A DNA stretch of 64,000 bases, from positions 2,170,001-2,234,000 of the forward strand of contig AP024676.1 in the NCBI GenBank assembly GCA_025998955.1, in the 5' to 3' direction. The stretch is from Candidatus Roseilinea sp. GTDB taxonomy: Bacteria; Chloroflexota; Anaerolineae; J036; Brachytrichaceae. Below the pieces are notes generated by a model that was not told the origin of the DNA, did not search any database, and saw only the letters and a program-made list of their open reading frames with translations. Positions within the stretch are counted from its first letter, which is position 1. Each line of letters starts with the position of its first letter. The translations under genes and the position numbers were made by a program. Shown piece by piece: positions 27,092-37,500 of the stretch.

Positions 27092-28321
27092 TCAGCAGCA
27101 CTCGGCGCGCACCATTGCAGCCGGCGTATGCCCGCGCGCGATCAACGCCTGCTGGTCTTCGGTCAGCTCGATCCACGGCATCGTCGGGCCATCGGGCGTG
27201 CGCGCCATCGGCTGCCCGTTCACGATCGTAAGCGTGTTACACAGCAATTGCCGGCCCTTGCGCGCGTTCATGAACACGTCGTAGAACGTGTAATCGCCCT
27301 CGCACAGCCTGAACAGCGCCACGTCGGCGTACGCGCCGGGTTTGAGCGTGCCGACTTCGTCCTGCAGCCCCAACACCTGTGCCGGCCGGATCGTCGCCGC
27401 ACGGACTACTTCCTCCAACGACATGCCCAGCGCCAGGAACTTGCTCATACACGTCGGCATGTCGAACAGCGGACCGTGCACGCTCATCTGGTGGATGTCG
27501 GTCGAGATCACGTCCGGCGGGTAACCCTGGCTCAGCAGCGCTTCGGCGGTCTCGAACGAAAATGAGCCGGCCCCGTGGCCGATATCCATGACCACGCCGC
27601 GCTCCCAGGCGCGGCGCGCGTCGTCCAACAGACGACCATCTGCGCCGATGATGCGCATGGTATGGCCGGTGAAGCAGTGGGTCAGGATGTCGCCGGGCTT
27701 CAGGTGCGCCAACACATCGCCGATGCTCGGTCCGGCAATGCCGATGTGCACCATCAGCGGCATGCCAACGCGATCGGCAGCCTCGCGCGCCCGGCGCAGC
27801 GGCTCTAATCCGTTCTCGCCGACCGTGTTGGCATCAATGCGCGCTTTGACGCCCAACACGAAGTCCCGATGGGCATCAATTAGCTTACAGCACAGGTCTA
27901 CGTCACAGTAATTCAGGTTGGCCAGCTCATACGTCATCGCCGTTAGGCCGATGGATGAAATGTTGAGCAAGGCGTAGATGCGGACACGCGACGAGCGCGC
28001 CACGTAGTCGCGCAGGCCGATCAGGTTGAACGCCCCGGCAGAGCCGACGTCGAGCCACGTCGTCACGCCGCTGCGCGCCGCCACCGGATCGGCTTGGATG
28101 CCCCAGAAGGTGACGCCGTAATACACGTGCGTGTGCAGATCCACCAAGCCGGGGGTGACGATCTGACCGGCGGCGTCAATGACGCGCGCGGCGCTATCGG
28201 CAGGAATGTCGCGATCCACCGCCGCGACGCGATTGCGCTTGATGGCGACATCGCGCGGCGCATTGATGTTTTGCCCAGGATCAATCAGCAGGCCGTTCTT
28301 GATCAGGAGGTCGAATCGCAT
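27092..28321 (-). CDS. Amidohydrolase/deacetylase family metallohydrolase
   Basis: 409-residue dihydroorotase-like enzyme of the EF_0837/AHA_3915 deacetylase group. Metal ligands visible: HTH in GLVDLHTHVYYG, a probable carboxylated lysine in LGVKARID, histidines in MVHIG and LTHCFTGH, and the catalytic aspartate in ISTDIHQMS. Family members remove acetyl groups from N-acyl amino acids or related compounds. It lies 57 nt downstream of a D-amino-acid dehydrogenase-like gene on the same strand, so an N-acyl-D-amino-acid or cell-wall-derived substrate is a reasonable guess, not a demonstrated one. Confidence 0.85.
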   Translation of the reverse strand: MRFDLLIKNGLLIDPGQNINAPRDVAIKRNRVAAVDRDIPADSAARVIDAAGQIVTPGLVDLHTHVYYGVTFWGIQADPVAARSGVTTWLDVGSAGAFNLIGLRDYVARSSRVRIYALLNISSIGLTAMTYELANLNYCDVDLCCKLIDAHRDFVLGVKARIDANTVGENGLEPLRRAREAADRVGMPLMVHIGIAGPSIGDVLAHLKPGDILTHCFTGHTMRIIGADGRLLDDARRAWERGVVMDIGHGAGSFSFETAEALLSQGYPPDVISTDIHQMSVHGPLFDMPTCMSKFLALGMSLEEVVRAATIRPAQVLGLQDEVGTLKPGAYADVALFRLCEGDYTFYDVFMNARKGRQLLCNTLTIVNGQPMARTPDGPTMPWIELTEDQQALIARGHTPAAMVRAECC

Positions 28322-28378
28322 AGATGGAGTGAAGCACGGCAGACAGTAGAAGTCAACTTGGCGGAGCGCGCAGCAGAT

Positions 28379-29644
28379 TCATCGTGCGAAGCGATCCGGA
28401 TCGAGCAACGTCGTATCTATCGCCGGCTGCTCCCCCGACAGCACCTGCGCCATCAGCTTGCCGGTGATCGGCCCCAGACTCAAGCCCACCATGGCGTGAC
28501 CGGTCGCGACGCTCAGGTTGTCGTAGCAGCGCAGCCGTCCTACGTAGGGCAGCCCATCCGGCGACACCGGTCGCAAACCGCGCCACACGGGCGCATCGCG
28601 AAAATCCTCCGGCGAGAAGGCAGGCAGGTATTTCGGCACGGCGTTGACGATACCGCGCACGCGCGCCGGATTGATAGACTCGTCCAAACCGGCGATCTCC
28701 ATCGTCCCCCCGAAGCGCAGCGCGCCGTCGAGCGACATCGGCGTCACTGCCACGCGCGCTTCGACAAGGATGGCACAAATCTCCGGCATTTGTTTCGGCT
28801 GCTTGAGGGTGATGCTGTAGCCTTTGCCGGCCTGCATTGGCAAATGCGCGCGAAGCCCGTGCGCGATGCGCGGCGACCACGCGCCGCCGGCGATCACATA
28901 CTCATCCGCTTGCAGTTCGCCCGTACTCGTGCACACGCCCTCGATTCGCCGACCGCTGACACGCCATCCGATCACTTCGGTGCACCAGCGAAACTGTGCA
29001 CCGCCGGCCATCAGCCGGCGGGTCAATTCGGCCACGAAGCGCTGCGGCGCTAGATGACAATCTTCGGGAAAGTAAACCGCGCCGGCGATGTCCATCGTCA
29101 AGTTCGGCTCGAGCCGCGCCGTTTCTTCGGGCGTCAACACTTGCGCCGGGATGCCGAGCCGATGGGCGCGTTCCGCGGTCATCGCCTCTTCATGCAGCGC
29201 GGCCTCGGTCTTGCATAGCATTAGCAGGCCTTTTTGTGCTAGGCCGAACGCGTTGCCCCACGCATCGGCCAGTTCGACGAAGCACTGTCGGCTAGCCAGG
29301 CTGAGGTCGCGCAGCAGCGGCGCAGCGCGATCCACCCATTCGGCGGTGGCCGCGCGCATGAACTTCCATCCCCATTCCAACAAATCGCGGCTCAAGCGGG
29401 GGCGAATGTAGAACGGGCTCTCCGGATTCCACATGGCGCGCAGACCGTAGATCACCATGCCCGGCGCTGCCAGAGGGACGAAGTGGCTGGGCACAATCAT
29501 GCCGGCGTTGCCCAGCGAGCACGAGTCGTGATCCGGCGCGCCGCGTTCGACGACGACGACGCAGTGGCCGGCGCGCATCACGTAGTAAGCGATGCTTAGC
29601 CCAATGACACCGCCACCAACGATCAGGATGGTCTTCGCAGCCAT
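28379..29644 (-). CDS. FAD-dependent oxidoreductase, D-amino-acid dehydrogenase (DadA) type
   Basis: 421-residue DAO-family flavoenzyme. The FAD-binding motif ILIVGGGVIGLSIAYYVMRAG is at the N-terminus; LVVERGAP-like acidic end of strand 2 is seen as VVVVERGAPD. The C-terminal GLRPVSPDGLPYVGRL and GHAMVGLSLGPITGKL match DadA and related glycine/D-amino-acid dehydrogenases. It would oxidise D-amino acids to keto acids, feeding electrons to the membrane. It precedes the deacetylase gene and is divergent from the DUF971 gene with about 90 bp between starts. Confidence 0.86.
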   Translation of the reverse strand: MAAKTILIVGGGVIGLSIAYYVMRAGHCVVVVERGAPDHDSCSLGNAGMIVPSHFVPLAAPGMVIYGLRAMWNPESPFYIRPRLSRDLLEWGWKFMRAATAEWVDRAAPLLRDLSLASRQCFVELADAWGNAFGLAQKGLLMLCKTEAALHEEAMTAERAHRLGIPAQVLTPEETARLEPNLTMDIAGAVYFPEDCHLAPQRFVAELTRRLMAGGAQFRWCTEVIGWRVSGRRIEGVCTSTGELQADEYVIAGGAWSPRIAHGLRAHLPMQAGKGYSITLKQPKQMPEICAILVEARVAVTPMSLDGALRFGGTMEIAGLDESINPARVRGIVNAVPKYLPAFSPEDFRDAPVWRGLRPVSPDGLPYVGRLRCYDNLSVATGHAMVGLSLGPITGKLMAQVLSGEQPAIDTTLLDPDRFAR

Positions 29645-29734
29645 GCGCGCTCAGTTCCCGGTGGAACTGAAGCAGAATTGTATGTGCGATGGGACTGCAC
29701 TGGAAGCCGAGCAGGCGTAGAATCCAAGTCGCGT

Positions 29735-30052
29735 ATGCGACCGACCAGCATTACTGCCGACAGGACGAAAGCCATCCTGACGATCACCTGGGACGACGGC
29801 GAGACGTCCGAGCTGCCCTTCAAGCTGCTGAGCGACATGTGCCCATGCGCCACGTGCAACGAAGAGCGCAACAATCCCGACCCGCTCAAGATCATCCGCC
29901 CGCGATCGTATGAGCTGGAGGCGATCAATCCGGTTGGCAACTACGCCATCAGCATCATGTGGAGAGGCGGATGCCGGTTTGGTATTTATTCGTGGGAGTA
30001 TTTGCGAGAGATGGCTGATCTCCTGCGGGGTAACGCGTCCGGTGATGGATGA
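29735..30052 (+). CDS. DUF971 (GBBH-like N-terminal) domain protein
   Basis: 105-residue single-domain protein. It begins ITADRTKAILTITWDDGETSELPF and carries CPCATC, then the C-terminal IMWRGGCRFGIYSWEYLREM, all typical of DUF971. The same fold forms the zinc-binding N-terminal domain of gamma-butyrobetaine hydroxylases; stand-alone members have been linked to iron-sulfur proteins, but the role is not settled. The ATG at 29735 is chosen because upstream residues do not match the family. Confidence 0.85.
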   Translation: MRPTSITADRTKAILTITWDDGETSELPFKLLSDMCPCATCNEERNNPDPLKIIRPRSYELEAINPVGNYAISIMWRGGCRFGIYSWEYLREMADLLRGNASGDG

Positions 30053-30366
30053 TCACCAACCCATCATTGGCCGACTGTTTTCTTGAACGTCACCTGATGC
30101 CAGCTTGGAGCTCTTTTCGAATCCGACCTCTCCATGGTCTCTAGCTTCGCCGGTATCCGACCCATAGTGCATTTACTGACCGGACGATGACCGTTGAATG
30201 AAGCGTGTCGTCGCTCACCAATGTTCGCATTCAGTGACTTGATACCGTTCATCTCAACCCTCATCGTGTGTTAAACGCGTCCCCATTACTCCTCGCCCTG
30301 TGAGTTTGAGCAGAATGCGTTGAGATTACGCTAAAAGACCGTGGGCCGACCAGCAATCAGATACAA
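30053..30366. other. Gap without a recognised gene
   Basis: A 314-bp stretch between convergent genes. A small hairpin (GGTGAT/ATCACC) overlaps the DUF971 stop near 30041-30057. Otherwise I see no credible gene, RNA or repeat; a 66-codon minus-strand reading frame here lacks any coding sign. Confidence 0.5.
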
Positions 30367-30891
30367 CTAGGCAATTTCAAAGTCCATCGTCGCTTCTACA
30401 AGCAGCCGGTGTACATACGCTTGTCGTCGTTGGTTCCAAGTTGCGCAAGTGAGTAAAAATAAGCGCCGGCCGTTGCGATGGTAAATGGCCTTCACGTCAC
30501 TGGGCCGCAACAAACGGTGCCCAAGCACACGATAGTGCCACAAGCGGTCATCTTGCGTTCGCACCACCACGCGCGCATTCGATCGTAAGGTCGCCAGCCC
30601 ATAGAAAGGACCGCGTATGCCTCCCTCGAGCGTGACATGGGCAGCCAGCACCATCGCCAGCGCGTCTCCCGGCCATCGCCCCGTAGTCTGCAATAACCCC
30701 ACTTCGTGCGAACCAAGTCGCGCTTCGTCCCACACACCATTGATGATCGGCAGCGGCACGACGGGCGCATCGCGCAGGTTGAGTGCAGGGATATTCAGGG
30801 AGAGGGGCGGAGCAGGCGACATCGCCCGACGCGGGAGCATACATGCAGCCGCCATCACACCCAAAAACCGTCTTCTGCTGAGCGGGGTCAT
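30367..30891 (-). CDS. Sortase family transpeptidase
   Basis: 174-residue sortase. The catalytic set is visible: H85 in VLAAHVTLEG, C149 in FLLTCATWN and R162 in YVHRLLVEA. Sortases cut LPxTG-type signals on secreted proteins and join them to an amino group on the surface. The N-terminus SRRRFLGVMAAACML resembles a Tat signal (S-R-R-x-F-L), which is unusual for a sortase; it may instead be a membrane anchor. The start ATG overlaps the stop of the preceding gene (ATGA), whose product ends in LPETG, so enzyme and substrate are translationally coupled. It is the last gene of the surface island. Confidence 0.88.
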   Translation of the reverse strand: MTPLSRRRFLGVMAAACMLPRRAMSPAPPLSLNIPALNLRDAPVVPLPIINGVWDEARLGSHEVGLLQTTGRWPGDALAMVLAAHVTLEGGIRGPFYGLATLRSNARVVVRTQDDRLWHYRVLGHRLLRPSDVKAIYHRNGRRLFLLTCATWNQRRQAYVHRLLVEATMDFEIA

Positions 30892-31610
30892 CGGCGTCCC
30901 GTTTCGGGCAAGCTTTTCGGCACGATCAACGTGTTGGTCGTGTTCGACTGCGTCACGCCTTGACTGCTAGTCAGCACTGCAGTGTTGAGCAGCGAATTGG
31001 GGGGTTGAGCGCGTGCGTTCACCCGTGTGGTGATGGTGAGCGTGATGCGCTCATTCGGCGCCATCGTTCCCAAAAACAGCGTCCAAGTGTGCGTGGCAGG
31101 GTCGAAGCTGAAGTCCCCGCGTGGGACACTCGCACTCAGGTAATCCACCAGCGAGGAGAGCGCATCACTCACCACGACATCGCCGATCGCGACCGGATTA
31201 GGATTGATGATCTCGATGGTAAAAATCACGATGTCGCCCACCTGCGCGCGCTCCAGATTGACTTGCTTGACGATAGACGGATCGCCCAGCACCGGCGTGG
31301 GTGCATCGGTTGGCGGCAAAGGAGGCGGCGCTGGCGTGTCTTGAGAGGTCGGAGGCGCCGTGGGCGTTTCAGTCGGAGGCGGAGTCGGTGTTGGCGTGAC
31401 GGTCGGTGTATGAGTCGGGGAAGGAATGGGCGTCGGCGTTTCAGTCGGAGGTGCGGTGGGCGTCGGTGTATCTGTAGCCGTGGCCGTGGGCGTCTCGGTG
31501 AAACCGATCGGCGACTGCGGCCCAGGCGACCAGCGCGGGGTCGCCAGCATGCCCGTTGCAGCGGCGACAACCAAAACGATAAGTGAGAGCGCGGATGCCA
31601 ACCTGTTCAT
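30888..31610 (-). CDS. Small DUF11 surface protein ending in LPETG
   Basis: 240-residue secreted protein. Signal sequence at residues 1-22 (LASALSLIVLVVAAATGML), then a Thr/Pro linker (residues 38-107), one DUF11 beta-sandwich domain (about 112-228) and a C-terminal LPETG at 234-238 followed only by Arg-Arg and the stop. The usual hydrophobic stretch after LPxTG is missing. The sortase gene overlaps the stop, so this is its obvious substrate. The ATG at 31610 is preferred over a TTG at 31649. Role: probably a stalk or spacer protein fixed to the surface. Confidence 0.85.
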   Translation of the reverse strand: MNRLASALSLIVLVVAAATGMLATPRWSPGPQSPIGFTETPTATATDTPTPTAPPTETPTPIPSPTHTPTVTPTPTPPPTETPTAPPTSQDTPAPPPLPPTDAPTPVLGDPSIVKQVNLERAQVGDIVIFTIEIINPNPVAIGDVVVSDALSSLVDYLSASVPRGDFSFDPATHTWTLFLGTMAPNERITLTITTRVNARAQPPNSLLNTAVLTSSQGVTQSNTTNTLIVPKSLPETGRR

Positions 31611-31773
31611 GTTTCTGCGCAGAACTTGTGCTGATTTCGTCGCGTTCAACCTAAAAAGCCTCAGGCAGGAGTAACGACCCAGTCAACCCAAGTTTGGCTA
31701 CCACCCAGCCGCAGTGCTCAACTGCCGTCGAATTTGCTATTGCGGCCCGGTTGCTCCACTGCGCTCCCTAGAG

Positions 31774-34497
31774 CTATCGTTGGATCACCGGCAAGTATAT
31801 CGCCTGCGTCGCCCAGCGACGATTGGGTAGCAACGATGGATCGCCAAGCAAGATGTAGGTGTCTAGCAGGTCCAGGTACAAGCCGCCGGCAGACAACCGG
31901 AGTTTGCCGGCCAGGGCCGCCTCACCCAAGCGTCCACCGGCGAGCCAGGTAGCGATGAACCCTCGTCCCAGCGGATCATGCCCACTGGCGATAGTCAACC
32001 CCGTCGCCCCCCATGTCGCTACAGCGCCGCGCCCCGGCGCGCGCAACAGCGCTTCATCGAGCGTGTTCTGTAGCTCTTGGAAGCGGCCGGTGTAGCACGT
32101 CAGACCAATGACGATAGGCAGGGCATCGGCCGGTGACAGCGACGGCGTATCGTCCAAATGGAAGAGCCGTTCGGCAGCCCATTGTCGCGGCGAAGCGTGG
32201 CCGACGAACGCAACCAGCCGCGAGGCAGACCACTGGTCGAGCAACATCGTTCGCGTTGTCGTGAGCACGAGCGGCGCAGTCATCAACGCCGTGACGGTGA
32301 TATGCGTCGTTGGCACAGCGCCGGCAAGCGAAATCGCCTTGGCCGGGAAGTTGCCGGCCGCATCCGCATCGTCGGCGACGAACAACACGCGCCGCTCGCC
32401 AGGCATCAACAACGCATCCTCATAGGACAACGTTTTGCTCACCAGCAACTGCGTTTCGGTGAACGTGTTGGTCGGCCAACGACCGAGGGCGATGTCGGGC
32501 AGTGCATCATTGCCATCCACGGTGACGAAGCGGTTCTCCGCGGCCGTTTCCCCTAGGAAGGGATCAACTTCGACGAGGAATGCCGGCAGCAACGTCGCCG
32601 GAGAGGCGGCCTGGTAGCGCTTGGGATCGAACGTTCCATCTCCGACGAGCAGAGCGTACGCCGGGCGAGGCGAATCGCTGCGATATCGTGCGGCGAAGTA
32701 GGCGCGAATCGCAGCCGGATCCATGCGCCCATCGCCGTAGTGGTCATATAACGCCTGCGTCGTCTGCACGACGACCTCAAACCCCTGGGATCGGCGACGG
32801 GCAATGAGCTGGGCCAGCGCAGGCAACAAGTCGGCGTGCGCGACGATGTGTAGATTGCCCTGAGCTGGATCCAGCACTGCCGGTGCGCGCACCTGCAGCG
32901 GCGCAGTCGCTTCGGTAAAAGCGACATAGGTGCGCGGCAAGCCCTCGACAGGATCGGCAAAACGCGCACCGCCGTTATCTGCTTGCCATTGGATCAAGCG
33001 TACTGGTCGCGTCGGCGTCGTTACATCTAGCAGATAGTTCGGCATGAACCCCAGACGATACGCATGTGGCAGGCCCTCGCCATACATGGGCTGACCTTCC
33101 AATCCGACGCCGTCTGTCTCCGCCCTCACCGACAGCGCATCCACCCACATACCTTCCACGTTCACCTCGGGTAAGCCGGGCAACACGACCGTGAGCGCAT
33201 TACCTGAAGGAGCGAGCGTAATCGCGAACGTTGCCGTGATCGCCCGACGACCATCCCAAGTCGCCTCACCGGCCAACGTACCGTTCAACCACACTTGCGC
33301 GCGGTGATCCGGCGATTGCGGCGCATCGGTGTAACCGACGAACCACAGCGTTAACGTGGCCGGGCCAGAGACGGGCGTAGTCAGCGCAAGCGCCTGAGTC
33401 CAGCTCTGACCACGCTGCAGGCTCGTCCAGACCCAACGGTCGCCATCACGGTTGAGCGGCGGGCGGCAACCACAGTTCGGCGTGTAAAGTTGGTTTTGCT
33501 CGAAGAGAAAGTCGGCGCGCAGCGCCCCATTCGGCAAATCGCCCGGCGTCGCAGTGCGCGTCACCATGCGCGGCGTCGGGATGCCGACATCTTCCAGAAT
33601 CCACGTGTCATGGCTGACATAGCGGCTGAAGCGCGGCTGTGCATAGAACAGCAAACGCTCGTCTGCCTCGAACTCATCGTCATCGTCGCCTTCCCACCCC
33701 ATTGCCACTTCATCGTCGCCTCGGCGCAGGCGCAGCGTGTGAGGCGATCTTACGGTGAAGCCAGCCGATGCCAACATCGCGCGCGTCAAGAACACGAGGC
33801 CGGGTTGTGCAACATCCACGAGCAAGAACGGATAGCCGGCAGTTCGCGACTCTACGGCTCCCGATGGAGACGAGGCGGAGCCAACCGCTGATGGGTTGAC
33901 GACCTGCGCGGCGATGACGCGTAGCAACGGATCAGACAGTGCGAGCTGCGTCGAAGGTGGGCGATCGTGAGGCGTCGGCCAGTGCACACGCGCACGCAGC
34001 GCCGTTGCAAGTTGCCAGCCATTCGGATCCGGCCGCGCCGGAAAGAACAGCACACGCGCCAGAGGCACACCACGCATAACGCCGGCAAACTCAACATGCA
34101 ACGGCCAATTCATCGGTAGCGGTAAGGACACAGCGATCTCGTCGCCGCGCGGCAGTTCGAGCGATGCACGATGAGCAGTCTCTAGCTGCGCCACATCCAC
34201 CTGCACCGCCGTTGCATCACTGCCCGGCGGCAGCGCGATGAGCCAGGCAGCGTAGGGCAACGAGACGCCATCGGCCATCCGCCAACGCAAAGGCAGCGCC
34301 ATCAGTTGCTCATCGCGCGTCAACATCCAGCCTAGCGTCATGCTGTCTGGCGCCAGTGTGACCTGAAGCGCAGAAGATGCTTCTCCTCCCGCTTGTCCTC
34401 CCTGCTGCGCAACGGCAACAGAGCGACCGAATTGGGGCAGCAGAGTGTGCACCAGCAACAGCACTGCGAGCGAGATGAATCCAACATGCCGGCGCAT
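31774..34497 (-). CDS. Gingipain-type (C25 family) cysteine protease, secreted
   Basis: 907-residue secreted protein with a signal peptide (HVGFISLAVLLLVHTLLP). The C-terminal half is a C25 caspase-like fold: ALLVGDGTFDPKRY, DIALGRWP, the catalytic His in VAFVGHASPRQW and catalytic Cys in IGLTCYTGRFQ. The N-terminal half contains beta-rich regions. The chain ends AIYLPVIQR, a motif echoed by the neighbouring giant protein. C25 proteases in other phyla process or attach surface proteins (for example PorU of type IX secretion). The start lies 3 nt after the stop of the giant gene, so it probably processes that protein or its relatives; this is inference. Confidence 0.87.
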   Translation of the reverse strand: MRRHVGFISLAVLLLVHTLLPQFGRSVAVAQQGGQAGGEASSALQVTLAPDSMTLGWMLTRDEQLMALPLRWRMADGVSLPYAAWLIALPPGSDATAVQVDVAQLETAHRASLELPRGDEIAVSLPLPMNWPLHVEFAGVMRGVPLARVLFFPARPDPNGWQLATALRARVHWPTPHDRPPSTQLALSDPLLRVIAAQVVNPSAVGSASSPSGAVESRTAGYPFLLVDVAQPGLVFLTRAMLASAGFTVRSPHTLRLRRGDDEVAMGWEGDDDDEFEADERLLFYAQPRFSRYVSHDTWILEDVGIPTPRMVTRTATPGDLPNGALRADFLFEQNQLYTPNCGCRPPLNRDGDRWVWTSLQRGQSWTQALALTTPVSGPATLTLWFVGYTDAPQSPDHRAQVWLNGTLAGEATWDGRRAITATFAITLAPSGNALTVVLPGLPEVNVEGMWVDALSVRAETDGVGLEGQPMYGEGLPHAYRLGFMPNYLLDVTTPTRPVRLIQWQADNGGARFADPVEGLPRTYVAFTEATAPLQVRAPAVLDPAQGNLHIVAHADLLPALAQLIARRRSQGFEVVVQTTQALYDHYGDGRMDPAAIRAYFAARYRSDSPRPAYALLVGDGTFDPKRYQAASPATLLPAFLVEVDPFLGETAAENRFVTVDGNDALPDIALGRWPTNTFTETQLLVSKTLSYEDALLMPGERRVLFVADDADAAGNFPAKAISLAGAVPTTHITVTALMTAPLVLTTTRTMLLDQWSASRLVAFVGHASPRQWAAERLFHLDDTPSLSPADALPIVIGLTCYTGRFQELQNTLDEALLRAPGRGAVATWGATGLTIASGHDPLGRGFIATWLAGGRLGEAALAGKLRLSAGGLYLDLLDTYILLGDPSLLPNRRWATQAIYLPVIQR

Positions 34498-34500
34498 CGT

Positions 34501-37500
34501 TCACTCCATGCGCATCACGACAGGCAGCCACAGGCGATACGCCGCTGCAGCACCATCTGGCACAGGCCCCGCATCTGCGCGCACAGGAGAAGCATGCACC
34601 GTCTCTCGGCCGCTGGTATCCACGTCGGCCAACCAGTACCACCACGCGCCATCGCTCGGCACAACATCGTCGAATGTGTAGCTCGCACCACTTGCGCCGC
34701 CCATCATCGCCGGCACGACGCCGACCAGCGAAGCCTGCGTAAAGTCGTTGACCGGGGCGCGATAGATGTGGAATGTGAAGCTGTTTTGTTCCGTCTCGGT
34801 CTCCCAGGCGAGCCGCACGGTGCGATCTGACACCGCGACGACGTAGAACGCGCGCAGCGTCACGGCCGTCGGCACGTTAATGACCTCGGCATCATCCTCC
34901 GGCAGATTGGTTGGATTGCCGTGTTCGTCCTCCGTGCCTTCGGCAATGGAAACGATGTTCGTTGTGTTGACGACATCGGTAATGACGAGCAAGACGACTG
35001 TGATGACGTAGCTCTGGCCGGGCGGCAGAGGTGTGCCGTAGCCGTATGGTGGCGCACCGGTGAGATCGTCCCACATCAGCTGACCAGGTGACACCGCGTC
35101 CGGCTCAGGCATCGCCGTCGTGTAAGTGAGCACGTTCGAATCGAACCGATCCTCAATTCGGAGCCTACTGATCGCACTTGGGCCGGTATTCGTGACCCGG
35201 ATGGTAAACGTGACGTAGTTAGGCGTAACCAAGTCGAGGTCGGCGCCGATGAGATCTTTCTGGATCGCCACTTGCGGCTGAATAGGCGTAACCGGAATCT
35301 CGGCGTTGTTGTTCGTTGGATCGTCGCCCGGCGTATCTGTCGTCGCTGTTGCAGTGTTGGTGAAGGGCTGATTCAGCGTTACCAGCGGCGACACACGCAC
35401 GACGACCGTGAGCATCATGCTCTGACCGACATCCAGGTCGCCTAACGCCCACGTAAGCGTGCCGGCGCTGATCGTTACTGGCGACGGTGCTGCATCCTGA
35501 TAGGTCACCTCCGCGGGTAGCATATCCGTCACCAGCACGTTGCGGGCGATGCTCGGCCCCAGATTGGTGACCACAAGCGTGTAGGTGAGCGACGCACCCG
35601 GCGCGACGAGCGCGACATTGCTTCGCTTACTCAGGGCGATCTCTGCCGTCGTGGTGATCGGCGTCGTCACACTGTCGGCGTTATCCAACGGATCATCGCC
35701 TGCCGTGCTCGTTGTGACACCGGCGGTGTTGGTGATCTGTGCATCGCTTGCCAGCGCAGCGCTCACCTGAACGGTCACAGTCAACCAGGTCGTTTGCCCT
35801 GGCAGCAACGCGCCTAGCGTCCAGGTCAGCACATTGCCGCTCACGCTCGCAGGCATGGGCGATGCGCCGATGTAGCTCACCTCCGCCGGCAATACATCGG
35901 TCACAGTGACATCCAGCGCCAGGCTGGGGCCGTCGTTCGTCACTACCACCGTGTAGGTTAACCACCCCCCGGCGCTTGCCGGCGACGGCTCGGCATACTT
36001 TTGCAAGCGCAAATTGGCGACAGCCTCCACCGGCGTAACAACCTCGTCCGTATCGGTGAGGCCGCCGCTATCACCAATGACAGCGCTGTTCAACAGCAAC
36101 GTGCCACTCGGCACATCCGATCCCACCAACGCGACTAGCTGCACTTGCGCGCTGGTCACCGGATTCAAAGTCCCCAACGACCAGGTGATGACGCTGAAGC
36201 CGACGCCGCATGCCGGTGTACAACTCTGGAAGGTCACACCCGACGGCAACACGTCCGTGATGACGACATTGAATGCCGGTTCGTTGCCCGCGACGGTGTA
36301 GGTCAGCGTATAGGTGATGCGCTGGCCGGCCACTACTACCGACGGCTGCGCCTCCTTTGTCAGCGCGAGCGTATGGCTGCTCGTCACCGTGGTCGTGGTC
36401 ATATCCGTATCGGTCAATCCCGAGGTGTCGGTGAGCAGCGCTGTGTTCGCGACGAGCGTTCCGCTGACCAATGGGCTGGTCACCTGAACCACGAGGGTGA
36501 CGACGCCGCTGACGAAGGTAGTCTGGCTGCCGGCAGGCAGCAAATCGCCTAGCAACCATATGACTGCTCCGGCGTTACCCGTGCCAGGATCAACGCTGGC
36601 CGGTGGCGTCGCCGCATAGAACGTCGTGTTCGCCGGCGTCGTGTCACTCAGCGTCACCCCATAGGCCGGAGCGTCACCGGTGACCGTGTAGGCGATGGTG
36701 TAGGTCAGCAAATCACCCGCCTCCACTGGTTCGGGTTGGGCTGACTTGGTCACTCGCAACGTGAGTGAAGAGACGATAGTGTTCGTGACCGTGCTGCTCG
36801 TCGGCGTCGGCGTCTGGCTACTCGTCACTACAGCCGTGTTGACCAAATTCAGGCCGTTGGTCAGCGGCCAGTTGACCGTCACGACGAACGTCAGCGTGAC
36901 CGGTGTGTACGGCAGCAGTGCGTTGATCGTCCAGCTCAGCAACGGCAATCCTGAGTCGCTGCGGGTATCACCGCCAGCGATCGAGCCGGGCACGTAGAGG
37001 GCATCGGCCGGCACGGTATCGCTGATGACGACGCCGGTTGCCGTAGCATTGCCGGTGTTGAGCACGACCAGGGTGTAGGTGAGCGCGTCGCCCGGTTGCA
37101 AGGGCAGGCCATTGCCATCCTGACTGCTCTTAGTGAGATTGAGGATTGGCAGACTGCCAACGACCGTCGTCACTGTGTCAGTATCGGTGATGCCTTCCGC
37201 GCTGGTGATGTATCCGGTATTGACAATCAACGAGCCGTTCGGCAACGGGCTGGCGACCTGCACGATCAGTGTCACCACGCGAGATTGGCCGACATCCAGT
37301 GTGCCAAGCGTCCAACTCACCACGCTGCCGGCTTGGCCACAGGGCGTAGGGCTGCAGCTGGTGTAGCTTGTGTTGGCCGGGACGGCATCGGTGACCACCA
37401 CGCCGGTCGCCGAGACGGCGCCTGCATTGGTGACGATCAGCGTGTAGGTGAGCGAACCGCCCGCCTGCACGACGGTTGGCGTAAACGTCTTGCGCAAATC

